64,000 bases of DNA from assembly GCA_016081115.2 (NCBI GenBank), contig CM071930.1, positions 27,233,641 to 27,297,640 on the forward strand, in the 5' to 3' direction. Numbering within the stretch: position 1 is the stretch's first letter; each line of letters opens with the position of its first letter. This document shows, one piece after another, positions 11,873-21,471 of the stretch. Made by a program: the position numbers and the translations under genes. The notes below the pieces were generated by a model. It saw nothing but the letters and a program-made list of their open reading frames with translations. It did not search any database and was not told the origin of the DNA. Source of the stretch: Rehmannia glutinosa (taxonomy: Eukaryota > Streptophyta > Magnoliopsida > Lamiales > Orobanchaceae).

Positions 11873-13224
11873 TGTTAGTCCAAGTGACTAAGATAATCTA
11901 GAGGGGGTGAACAAATTATACCAATTTTTTGAGTTTCGCCCTCTTTTTCGAATGTATAAGCAAAGACAAGAATGAAGGTGCGGGAAAATAAACAACACAC
12001 GTCAATTTATAGAGGTTCAATCCACCTAGAGCCTAATCCTCTACCACCCCAGTATCTTCAGGATAGATTTCAGAAAGAAAAAAGAATTTTATTAATAATT
12101 ACCACAATTATTACAACTTGAAGAGTACGACACTCTTCTTACAACACCTCTTTGAAGATTACCACAATCTTCCTAGAAGATTACCACAATCTTCTAGCTA
12201 CGGCACCTTGTGAAGATTACCACAATCTTCCACCTTGAAGAGCACCAAACTCTCCAACACCTCGAAGAGCACCAAACTCTTCCTCAAGAAGATTACCACA
12301 ATCTTCTTACACCTAACACCTAATATCACCCAAGTGTGCTCTTACCACAAGAACACTCACAAGGATATCTTGTGTTTGAATGATGAACACAAATTCCAGA
12401 TTACAACTCGATAATGGAATATGCAACTTTGAAGTGCAAGTGTAATCAAGAATCAAGCCTAGACCTCAAGATGTGAAAGTGAAATACTTAGGCTATTACA
12501 ACAAGCATGTGAAAGCGAAGAACAAAATATTTGCTTGATATATCTCTTGATGTGTTGTAGTGTTTTCTCTTTTATTCTGTTGCTTCAATTCTTCATCTAT
12601 TTATAGAAGATGTCTTGAAATTGATAGGCTCCTCCTAGGAGATTGAAATCTGTAAAAAATTGCAAGACAAATGAAGAATATAGTTGTTAGAAATCAATAC
12701 CATAAATTGAGGAAAAGTTGTCTGCTATACAACGGTTAGAATTTGTTGTCAAAACGGTAGGGCGACCGGTCAACCTCTAATACAAAAAACGTTTTGACAA
12801 AGAGAAAAACATGCCTTGGACCGGTCCAGGGGAGGTTGGACTGGTCGACCTAGGGTTCGACCGATCGACCCCCATGTGGACCGGTCACCCTGGTGGTTTT
12901 TGAGAGATACAGAGTTTCTGTTCCATGTTGTGTTTCTCCAGGCACCGGTCGACCTCTTACTCGATCGGTTGATCTCCAGGGGTTTTTCAAACGTCTTGTT
13001 TCTGTTTCAAAACTCAACTTCAGACACGGGGTTACCGGTTGAACACGAGACAGAAGTGTTGTCCAATTTTTGTCGAAAATAAACTTCAAGAAATACTCCA
13101 AAAAATTAGTAAAAATACTTTAGATCGACCGGGAATATTTGGACAACATTTAGAAACATTGTTTTGGTGTAAAAGCACAGTTAAACAAAATCATCAAAAT
13201 TATGATACAAATATTTATCTAACA
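11873..13224 (-). repeat. 3' LTR of copia B
   Basis: The 1352-bp repeat pairs with 17171-18542. It contains a TATA box on the minus strand (TATAAATA, 12598-12605), a hairpin array downstream of it in transcript order (12118-12318) and GC-rich palindromes upstream (12765-12960). Compared with its partner it lacks the GCCCTATAGGGC palindrome, where a short deletion leaves ggggttaccggttg near 13027. Confidence 0.93.
12118..12318 (-). repeat. GTGGT-loop hairpin array in 3' LTR B
   Basis: At least seven inverted repeats are present. On the minus strand the units are of the type GAAGATT-GTGGT-AATCTTC, GAAGAGT-GTCGT-ACTCTT and GAAGAGTTTGGTGCTCTTC. The stems change in a paired fashion while the loop stays near GTGGT or TTGGT. 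Confidence 0.8.
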
Positions 13225-14499
13225 AACTCCCCCTTTTTGATGATTACAAACCAAAACAATTTTAAGAGGTCGATTTTGAAAACAAAATAAATTTTCCGGT
13301 CAAAAAATAACTATCCGTTTTAAGCAACAACTTTCCATGCATAATAATCACAAGGATGTGAGTAAAGATTTTCAAAAATATTTTGCAAAATCTCCTTCTA
13401 TCAACATGCACAACAAGAGTAGTATAAATGCAATCAAACAAAAGCTAAAAGCTCAGCTTTTACAAAGAAAACTTGAATATCATGAGCTTAGAAGCTCCCC
13501 CTGTCAAAGAAACATCATTAGGCATGTATATAAGTCCATAATACATCCAATGCACTAAGTATCATTAACAACTTTTGGCTTTTAAGAGCCATAGCTTATA
13601 GCTTTTTTTTCGCGGGCTTATTTTAGCTTCTTTGAGCTAAAGAGCTTATTACCTGTTTCTCCCCCTTTGGAATCATCAAAAAGAATGTTAGCAGGATAAA
13701 AACATCATATAATCATATCAAAGTGTGCAATTTAATCGATCTATCGAGCTTATGAACATGAAGCTTAAATTCCAAAAGCTAAGAGAAAAGTCGCGAATAT
13801 TACTTGTTAAAAGCTCATTTGATTGACACAACATGATCTTTATAAACTTATAAGACTTTTGAAATCGAGAGAATCATGTAATTGATGAAATTTTCTTTGA
13901 AACAATTCATCGAACACTTGGCGGGCGTCAAATAACAAAGAAGATGTATATAGTCCTTGTAAATGTAATCAAGCCAATTTTTCATCACAAAAAGCAATTC
14001 TATAAATATCATCCAACAACAATCATCATACCCAACACAAGTATATAAGAATTCGAACAAAATATCAAAAATGAAGCACATTCTCAAGGGTTCAATCCAA
14101 TTGAGATAAAGAAGGAATTAAACTTACCAATTAATCAGAGAAGTCGGGTATCATGGATGATATACCAATAGTATAAACTCAAAAATATATAATTTACAAG
14201 AAAGAGATCATTTTGAGTGAATTGTGTGTGAAATTTGAAAGGGGTTTGAAATTGGAGCAAAAGGGCCAAAATGGCTAAGTATGGGACAGAGACAATTTTA
14301 AACCAAAATTTTGCCCAGGTGACCGGTCCAAGGGGGTCCGACCGGTCCGGGTGATGTTCGACTGGTCCCGCTCCCTTCATACAGTCCATGGAGCTTCTTT
14401 TCAATTTATGTCCGAATTTTGAGTTAAAAATTTGATTTTTCACCCCTAAGTTTTAAAAATGCACAAAATGCAAACATAGACCTCATTCAATATACATTA
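13225..14499 (-). other. Post-pol noncoding region and PPT of copia B
   Basis: This is the counterpart of the A tail. The PPT is at 13225-13245 on the minus strand. Conserved 3' untranslated blocks follow (ggggagaaacagg near 13660), then a CCGG cluster at 14318-14372 (GACCGGTCC motifs) and the conserved segment at 14430-14500. There is no gene and no equivalent of the extra ORF of element F. Confidence 0.72.
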
Positions 14500-14960
14500 T
14501 GCCTAAACAAGCTCGAAATTAGGTAAACGACTCGGCGGATAGCGGTTAAAAACAAATGTCCGCGAGTTATCCTTGAGACGGAATTAAACACATCTCAATT
14601 TTCTATTTAAGAAACGCAATCCCTTTAAAAAAATATTGAATCTCAATATGTTTAGTTCGATTATGAAGAACCGAATTTTGACAAATTATTTATACCGGAC
14701 TTGTTATCCCGAAAATGTGGACGTTTTAAAACTTAGGATAAAACAAGCCACTTTCAAATACTGAAAATTTATTTTAACGGCAATTTAATGAGATTCTTTG
14801 GGATTGTTTTGAAATCGAGCATATAGGCATACGGCAAGAAGAATGTCGAGTCTATGAGAATAATAAATGTTGATGAACATACCTCGATTTTGTTTTTGAC
14901 CAGAAACATACCTCGATTTTGTTTGTCAACCAATATGCCTTTTTCAATCTTGACAAATCA
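14500..14960 (-). pseudogene. Residual RNase H end of copia pol (element B)
   Basis: Read on the minus strand, this matches the last part of the element A RNase H: the segment equal to CLCARFQSNPKES lies near 14800-14850, the TRH-type block and the DIFTKPL region near 14540-14680. It is full of stops and deletions. Upstream of about 14960 the pol sequence stops abruptly, which marks the edge of a large internal deletion. Confidence 0.7.
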
Positions 14961-15453
14961 TGATGTAGATAGCCATGGATAAGTCTACGATCAGTTGTTC
15001 CTTAATACCAACATATTTCCTGCAAGAAACTCGACAAAATATCTTGCACAAGAGCATAGTAATATCGAATAATATAGATAATATTGATATAAACCATTAT
15101 AGAATTTTGACAAGTAACATACTATACTTTTGTAAAAATCATCAAGAGTAAAACATGTAAGTTTTAATATGCTTATAGGAAGCTATATAAGGTCTCTTTT
15201 TGAATTTTGAAAATCCGAGAGCATATAGTTGAGACCTCAGAAATATTTTGAAAAAGAATTATGACAATTAATCAAGAACAAAGACATGAATATGTGCAAC
15301 AAAATAAAATGCATAATTCAAGAAGAGGATACGAGTTACCAATTACGCCATTGCCAAGGGTTGTATCTTTCTCATTGTTGATTATCCCTTCTTCTTGAAA
15401 AGTGGTTTTGTTGATGGTGTCTCTTTCGATCAAATGGCGCGAACATTTGTTGT

Positions 15454-17106
15454 CTATTTGACGAGTTGAATTTCCTTTGGCTTTTGTTGCGCCAAGTACC
15501 TAACATGAAATTTTTCTTGTGGTACCCTCAAGTGTTTGGGTCCTTTGAGATTAGCATTGAGACTTTTAGGTCTCCAATAATAATTGGAGCTATTTCTAGC
15601 TCGACAATTATTTGTCGTGTGACCCCTTTTACCACAATAGAAGCAAGTAATAACTCTTGAAGCATAATGACCAACATGCATAGAGACTTGGTTCTTTTTC
15701 TTATCATCAATAACATTAAGTTTATAACCAAGTCCTAGTTTCAAATGATCACAATGTTGAACATCAAGAATTTTGGTCATTTATCGGTACTCAAGTTGAA
15801 TTTTAATATATCCTTAGCAAGAGTACTATTTTCTTTTTCAAGGTTTCTAACTTTATAAAGTGTAACATTATGAGCACTAGTAAGAGATTCATAAGAAGCA
15901 TGTAAACTATCCTTTTCATTTTTCATGGTGTTGAATTCTTTTTTCAAATTTTTATATTTAAAGAGCAAGCTTTGGAATTCATTTTGAAGCTCATCAAAAT
16001 CATTTTGCAATTCATCATAATCATCATGCAATTCATTACTACAGGAAATAGAAGAGTTAAAGCGTACCTCGTTGTCTTCTTTGATGCCCATTAGACATTG
16101 CTCGGCTTCTTCATCATTGGATGTAAGAAGTTTGTCCCTTGTTGTTGGTTCGACTTTGGCCTTCAAGGCTTTGTGAAAGTGTTTTTTCTTTCTTTGCTCT
16201 TCTTTCTCTTTTGGACAATTTGCAATATGGTGTCTGGGTTTTCCGCATCTAAAACAAGAATTGTCTCTTATTTTTCTTTCCTTGTTTTTATTTACAAATT
16301 TTGTAAATTTTCTAATAAGCTCCTCATCTTCATCTTCATCTTCATCTTCATCTTTCTCATCACTAGAATAATAATTTTTCGATTTTGAGGCAAGACCTTT
16401 TGGAGTTGATCCCATACCCGGTTGAGAAGTTGATGTCTTTGAGTTACTCCTTTCATTGATATAAACTTCATAGATGGGAAGATTGCCATTAAGCTCATCA
16501 AAATTTAGAGTTTCCAAATTTTGAGCTTCCGTAATAGCGGTAACTTTTTCGGACCAAGAGGCGGGAAGAGCATTAAGAACTTTTGTAACCTTATCCTCTT
16601 CGGAAATAATTTTCCCAAGTGCAACTAGAGGATTTACCATATTGTCAAGCCTTTCAGCCATTCTGGAAATATTTTCACCAATATTCATAGTGAAATTTTC
16701 GAACTCTTTGACCAACATGGTCTTTCGAGCTTGTTTCACTTTCTTTGTGTCTTCATAGATAACCTCCAATTTTTCCAAAACATCATGAGTGGATCGAATA
16801 CCACTAATATGATTATATTCTATAGCGGTAAGAGAACAATGAAGAATGTTAAGAGTTTTACCGTTTAAGGAGAATATTTTCTTGTCTTCATCATCAAACT
16901 CCTTGAGGGCTTTGGGGATTTGAGTTCCGTCTTCCTTTTTCTTAATCGGGATGGATACTCCATTTATAATCGTTCCAAATATTGAACCCGCAACCTTGTA
17001 GGAAGCATTCCATTTGATCCTTCCAAAATGCATAATTATTGGAGTCGAAGAGAGGCGGTGTATTGAATGAAGCACCAGTTGGTAGATAGCTCTCGTTCGT
17101 AGCCAT
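15454..17106 (-). pseudogene. Copia gag with two zinc knuckles (element B)
   Basis: Gag packages element RNA in a particle. The start ATG is at 17106, in MATNESYLPTGASFNTPPLF, 51 bases downstream of the PBS. A frameshift near 17000 moves to the long frame 17075-15777. This holds the capsid-like region (GKIISEEDKVTKVLNALPAS), an acidic DEDEDEDEDE run encoded by a GAT/GAA repeat, and a first knuckle CFRCGKPRHHIANC. It continues with a heptad-rich region (DDYDELQNDFDELQNEFQ). After the stop at 15777-15779 an adjoining frame (15780-15454) adds a second knuckle, CFYCGKRGHTTNNC. This is the longest gag of the family in the window; F and G lack part of the capsid and the first knuckle. Confidence 0.9.
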
Positions 17107-17156
17107 GGATCTTTCCTCTTTACTCACAATGTGGAACGAGCTTGCCAAAGAGTTTG

Positions 17157-17168
17157 GCTTTGATACCA
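17157..17168 (-). other. Primer-binding site of copia B
   Basis: The minus strand reads TGGTATCAAAGC, two bases from the LTR end at 17171. It is close to the TGGTATCAGAGC site complementary to initiator tRNA-Met that most plant copia elements use. Confidence 0.9.
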
Positions 17169-17170
17169 CT

Positions 17171-18542
17171 TGTTAGTCCAAGTGGCTACGATAATCTAGA
17201 GGGGAGTGAATAGATTATGCCGATTTTCCGAGTTTCGCCCTCTTTTTCGATTGTATAAGAAAAGACAAGAATGAAGGTGCAGGAAAATAAACAACACGCG
17301 TCGATTTATAGAGGTTCAACCCACCTAGGGCCTAATCCTCTACCACCCCAGTATCTCCGGGATGGATTTCAAAAAGAAAAAAGAATTTTATTAATAATTA
17401 TCACAATTATTACAACTTCACCTTGAAGAGTACCACACTCTTCTTATAATACCTCTTTAAAGATTACTACAATCTTCCTAGAAAATTACCACAATCTTCT
17501 AGCTACGGCACCTTGTAAAGATTACCACAATCTTCCACCTTGAAGAGCACCAAACTCTCCAACACCTCGAAGAGCACCAAACTCTTCCTCAAGAAGATTA
17601 CCACAATCTTCTTACACCTAACACCTAAGATGACCCAAGTGTGCTCTTACCACAAGAACACTCACAAGGATATCTTGTGTTTGAATGATGAACACAAATT
17701 CCAGATTACAACTCGATAATGGAATATACAACTTTGAAGTGCAAGTGTAATCAAGAATCAAGCCTAGACCTCAAGATGTGAAAGTGAAATACTTAGGCTA
17801 TTACAACAAGCATGTGAAAGTGAAGAACAAAATATTTGCTTGATATATCTCTTGATGTGTTGTAGTGTTTTCTCTTTTATTCTGTTGCTTCAATTCTTCA
17901 TCTATTTATAGAAGATGTCTTGAAATTGATAGGCTCTTCCTAGGAGATTGAAATCTGTAAAAAAATTGCAAGACAAATGAAGAATATAGCTGTTAGAAAT
18001 CAATACCATAAATTGAGGAAAAGTTGTCTGCTATACAACGGCTAGAATTTGCTGTCAAAACGGTAGGGCGACCGATCAACCTCTAATACAAAAAACGTTT
18101 TGACAAAGAGAAAAACATGCCTTGGACCGGTCCAGGGGAGGTTGGACCGGTCGACCTAGGGTTCGACCGATCGACCCCCATGTGGACCGGTCACCCTGGT
18201 GGTTTTTCAGAGATACAGAGTTTCTGTTCCATGTTGTGTTTCTCCAGGCACCGGTCGACCTCTTACTCGACCGATCGACCTCCAGGGGTTTTTCAAACGT
18301 CTCGTTTCTATTTCAAAACTCAACTTCAGACACGGGTTGCCCTATAGGGCGACCAGTTGAACACGAGACAGAAGTGTTGTCCATTTTTTGTCGAAAATAA
18401 ACTTCAAGAAATACTCCGAAAAATTAGTAAAAATATTTTAGATCGATCGGGAGTATTTGGACAATATTTAGAAACATTATTTTGGTGTAAAAACACGGTT
18501 AAACAAAATCATCAAAATCATGATAAAAACATTTATCTAACA
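17171..18542 (-). repeat. 5' LTR of copia B
   Basis: The 1372-bp LTR begins TGTTAGTCC and ends CTAACA. On the minus strand it has U3 palindromes at 18066-18356, including GCCCTATAGGGC at 18339-18350, a TATA box (17903-17910) and the hairpin array (17424-17615) before the PBS. Confidence 0.94.
17424..17615 (-). repeat. GTGGT-loop hairpin array in 5' LTR B
   Basis: Seven or eight hairpin units lie between the TATA box and the PBS in transcript order, so they fall in the RNA leader. Examples on the minus strand are GAAGAGT-GTGGT-ACTCTTC and AAGAAGATT-GTGGT-AATCTTCTT. Confidence 0.8.
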
Positions 18543-19000
18543 AACCCAAGCAATTCCAATGATGAATGAAAGAGAAAAATATCAAAAACTAAAGTCTAAA
18601 AGTGCTAAATATGAAAGTGTACGAAATTATGGATCCCCTAAGTGCTATTTATAAGCCTAAAATCCTATACAAGGTGGAAGAATCCAAAAAGAAGGAAATC
18701 GAATAAAACAATCTAGAATGTTTCATCGGTGCGCGCATGTGCACATTGTGCGCGCCACGCAGTGTGCCTTGTTGCGTGCCACGCACTTGCATGCTCGCGC
18801 ACACCCTTGCGTGCCATGCACGCACCCCTCAGCTGTGATAGTGAGCATCCGCGCACACTTCCGTCAAGTTTTGACGATGCGCGCCGCGTGCAAGTGTGCT
18901 CGCGCCATGTCTCCTTCGATGCTTCATGTGCGCGCCGCGCACATGCACGTTTTCAGCCGGCGTCCGCCTGCAATGCCCGATTTGCCCGTTTTAACCCATT
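18543..19000 (-). repeat. 5' LTR of gypsy C, distal (U3) piece with GC-rich palindromes
   Basis: This is the continuation of the C LTR beyond copia B, starting with the second AACCC. A TATA box on the minus strand (TATAAATA, 18646-18653) is followed upstream by a dense run of GCGCGC/GTGCGC/GCCACGC motifs at 18727-18960, which include many short palindromes (TGCGCGCA, GTGCAC, GGCGCC-like). Long frames through this part come from its high GC content and are not genes. The outer LTR end is not identified. Confidence 0.6.
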
Positions 19001-20382
19001 TTTGAGATTTTTTTATGAAAACCTACGAAATTGACAAAAATATCCTACATAACATACGATACTATAAAATGGGATGGAAAGACACAAAAATACACACAAT
19101 CACACACAAGAAAAATAGAAATCGCACAAAAATCACACACAAAAACATGCAAAACAATTTCAATTTTGTCTATGAACTTGTTATCAAATATGTTGGGCTA
19201 ATCATTCTGATCCTATGGCATAATCAAAATTATGGATTCATGTTAAATATTTACTGATTGTTTTCTTAATTAGTTTATGTGTTCTATTATATGATTTCGA
19301 ATGCTTATTTCTTGTAGATTATTTGACTAATAATTTGTATGTCATATTTGTTACTCCATAATCTGGGAGGTGAGTTAGAACAAATGAAAATTGGATTCGG
19401 ACATAAACGGGTGTAATATGTCGGGAGACCTACAACTGTTTGTGGGGAGTACTTCAATTCAAAAATCTTTTGGAAGTTAATAATAATTGTAACGTATCGA
19501 GAGATCTAGAATTGATATTAATCGACTGTTTATGTGCTCCCCGGGAGGGGGAATAAACTAATTTTGGAATTGAACCCATAGAAACATATAAATTGGTTTT
19601 GATAAACATTAATTGGATTTAATATTGAAGAAGCATGTTGAGATTATGTGCCTAAGGTTGCTTTCGTATTTGTTGAAAAGACTTTGTGGAGTTTGGGTTT
19701 TTACAAATTTACATATTTTATTTTCACTTTTAATTTAGGAGTAGATTAGATAATAAACTTGTGATTTTCGGCCGTTTCAATAAAATTGGAATACGATGTT
19801 ATTATAGCCTAAGTGTTTCGTATTCAATTCATGAGGAATACGACCTTGCTCGATATTATTCTAGTAGCTACACTGTACACTTGTAGTATAGTTAAAAGAT
19901 TTTCACAATCAGATACTTGTAGGCTTTTGAAAAGATCAGAGTTTTGCAGGCTTCTCATGGGCTCAAGCTTCTTGCACTCTTTTAGCAAGAACACTTTGAG
20001 GTTGTAGGTTTGCCAACATTACCAAAACAGGTAAGTTTTTTACTTTTAACACAACAGACTCTTTCCAGTTGTCTCTGAGTCCTTCAGTTGCTTTACCCTT
20101 TGGCTTGAGTCATCTCCATCATTCCTTGGTTGACTCAAAAAGTCTTCCAAAGATTTAGTTGATGTCTTGTGGAAGGTCTTCTGAATTCACTTAGTTGCGA
20201 CTCAACAGATTTCTTCTCTGGATTCTTCAGCAAGTGTTTTGCATTTTCTACTTAGTTGTTATTTTACTCAGCTAATAATATATATATATTACAAAGTAGA
20301 ATTTACAAACAAAATGGGGTATGCCAACTTTCTAATACAAAGTTTTCTAAGTATTATTAAATCTAGACAATAAATTTCCTAA
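19001..20382. other. Unassigned degenerate repeat, possibly LTR-derived
   Basis: No gene is supported. The stretch contains a CACAA-rich segment (19080-19150), short repeats of the type gtaacgtatcgagagatctaga / gtaatatgtcgggagacctaca about 80 bases apart (19415 and 19488), and a segment near 19840-19890 (tacgaccttgctcgatatt) that resembles the U5 end of plant gypsy LTRs. It may be part of an older LTR element; I cannot place its borders. Confidence 0.3.
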
Positions 20383-20383
20383 T

Positions 20384-20454
<71 letters not shown>
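20383..20454. repeat. (CA)n(TA)n microsatellite
   Basis: A run of CA dinucleotides (about 20383-20410) passes directly into TA dinucleotides up to 20454, which form the left flank of the TIR element that follows. Confidence 0.95.
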
Positions 20455-20457
<3 letters not shown>

Positions 20458-21471
20458 ATTGGTTCAAATGAGACCAACCCATTTAGGTTAGTCCATAGGA
20501 ATACTTATGGACTCTTGATTTAAAATTTTAAATGGTGTAGATCATTCTAGTTATTTTAGGCTAATAAGGGTATATTTGTACTTTCTATATCATCAATTTA
20601 TTAAATAGGCGGGTTAATATCTTTAATTGCTATATTTAAGGGAAATACAATCTTACCTTTTCAGTTGGCCGATTTTTAGGGAGAAAAAACGCATCACTTT
20701 TATACATGGTTTTGTTTTATCATATATTTAGTTCAGTGGAATTGTATACTTAGTTCAGTGGACTTGTATACTTAGTCATGTTTTATTGTATATTTAGTTC
20801 AGTGGATTTGTATACTTGGTTCAGTGCAATCGTATTCTTAGTTATATAAGTAGTTTAGTAAGTAGTTTAGTGAATTTGTATACTTAGTTCAATGGAATTG
20901 TATACTTAGTTATATAAGTAATTCAGTGGAATTGTATATTTAGTTCAGTATAATTGTATACTTAGTTAAATATATTTGTATACTTATTAATATTTTAATG
21001 TATAGTTAGTTCAATGTAATTGTATACTTAGTTACATGTTTCTGTATACTTAGTAATGTTTTAATGTACATGTAGTTTAGTGTAATTGTATACTTAGTTA
21101 ATTATTTATGTATACTTAGTAATGTTTTAATGTATAGTTATTTTAGTGGAATTGTATACTTTTCATTAATTGTTGAATGATTTTGTTGCCAAATTTGAAT
21201 AATTTGCAGGTTCTTTGAAGAAGGGAGAGAAAGAAAATGTGAATCGCGTGATTATGGGGACGTTATCAATAACATATCACGTCCCTAATTTGTAGGAGGC
21301 GGTTACCATATTTAGTTTGTTGAATTCCTATTTTACCCTTCTAATTTATACTTTCATATGAATTGCTGTATATATTTGTTCATATCTTGGCCATTGATTT
21401 ATCTTTTTGATAGCGTAGATCTGGTCTTATGGTCTTACCTAGGAGGGTGGTCTCACATGATCCTCTCCCTA
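20453..21471. mobile_element. TIR element with internal tandem repeats, flanked by (TA)n
   Basis: The left end TAGGGATTGGTTCAAATGAG and the reverse complement of the right end, TAGGGAGAGGATCATGTGAG, form imperfect terminal inverted repeats that continue for about 45 bases (shared GAGACCA and AGACCAT/AGTCCAT blocks). Both sides are TA dinucleotide runs, consistent with insertion at TA. The interior has no transposase; from 20700 to 21160 it is built of repeats of about 30-40 bases around GTATACTTAGTTCAGTGGAA. The architecture matches the element at 43696-45279. The superfamily cannot be decided from the ends alone. Confidence 0.72.

Larger units (their letters stand above)
11873..18542 (-). 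mobile_element. Copia element B, complete but nearly pol-less (TSD AACCC)
   Basis: The termini are TGTTAGTCC at 11873 and CTAACA at 18542, flanked by the exact 5-bp duplication AACCC (11868-11872 and 18543-18547). Two LTRs of 1352 and 1372 bp bound a 3.9-kb interior. In minus-strand order the interior has a PBS, a long gag, an abrupt jump to the RNase H end of pol, the post-pol noncoding region and the PPT (13225-13245). Integrase and RT are absent, so it could move only with proteins from other copies. It is inserted in the 5' LTR of gypsy C. Confidence 0.95.
4844..19000 (-). mobile_element. Athila-like Ty3/gypsy element C, decayed, hosting copia A and B
   Basis: A minus-strand gypsy element runs, in coding order, from its 5' LTR and PBS (right) through gag, protease, RT, RNase H and integrase to a 3' LTR remnant (left). 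Integrase after RNase H is the Ty3/gypsy order. The RT block IPTRTTTGWKMCIDYRKLN and the integrase block VPVEVEHKAYWAI are typical of the Athila/Tat group. No env-like ORF is visible between integrase and the 3' LTR. Copia A was inserted into its left end and copia B into its 5' LTR, so C is older than both. The outer limits are uncertain; the right edge near 19000 is an estimate. Confidence 0.8.

Noticed and set aside
12118..12318. Regularly spaced short palindromic repeats that recall a CRISPR array
   Set aside because: Spacing and stems vary, spacers are not uniform, and the sequence lies in a plant LTR; no cas genes are possible in this context.
18718..19034. Cys/His/Ala-rich open frames in the GC-rich part of the C LTR
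   Set aside because: The composition comes from GCGC/GTGCGC runs. Overlapping frames are open as well and no domain is present.
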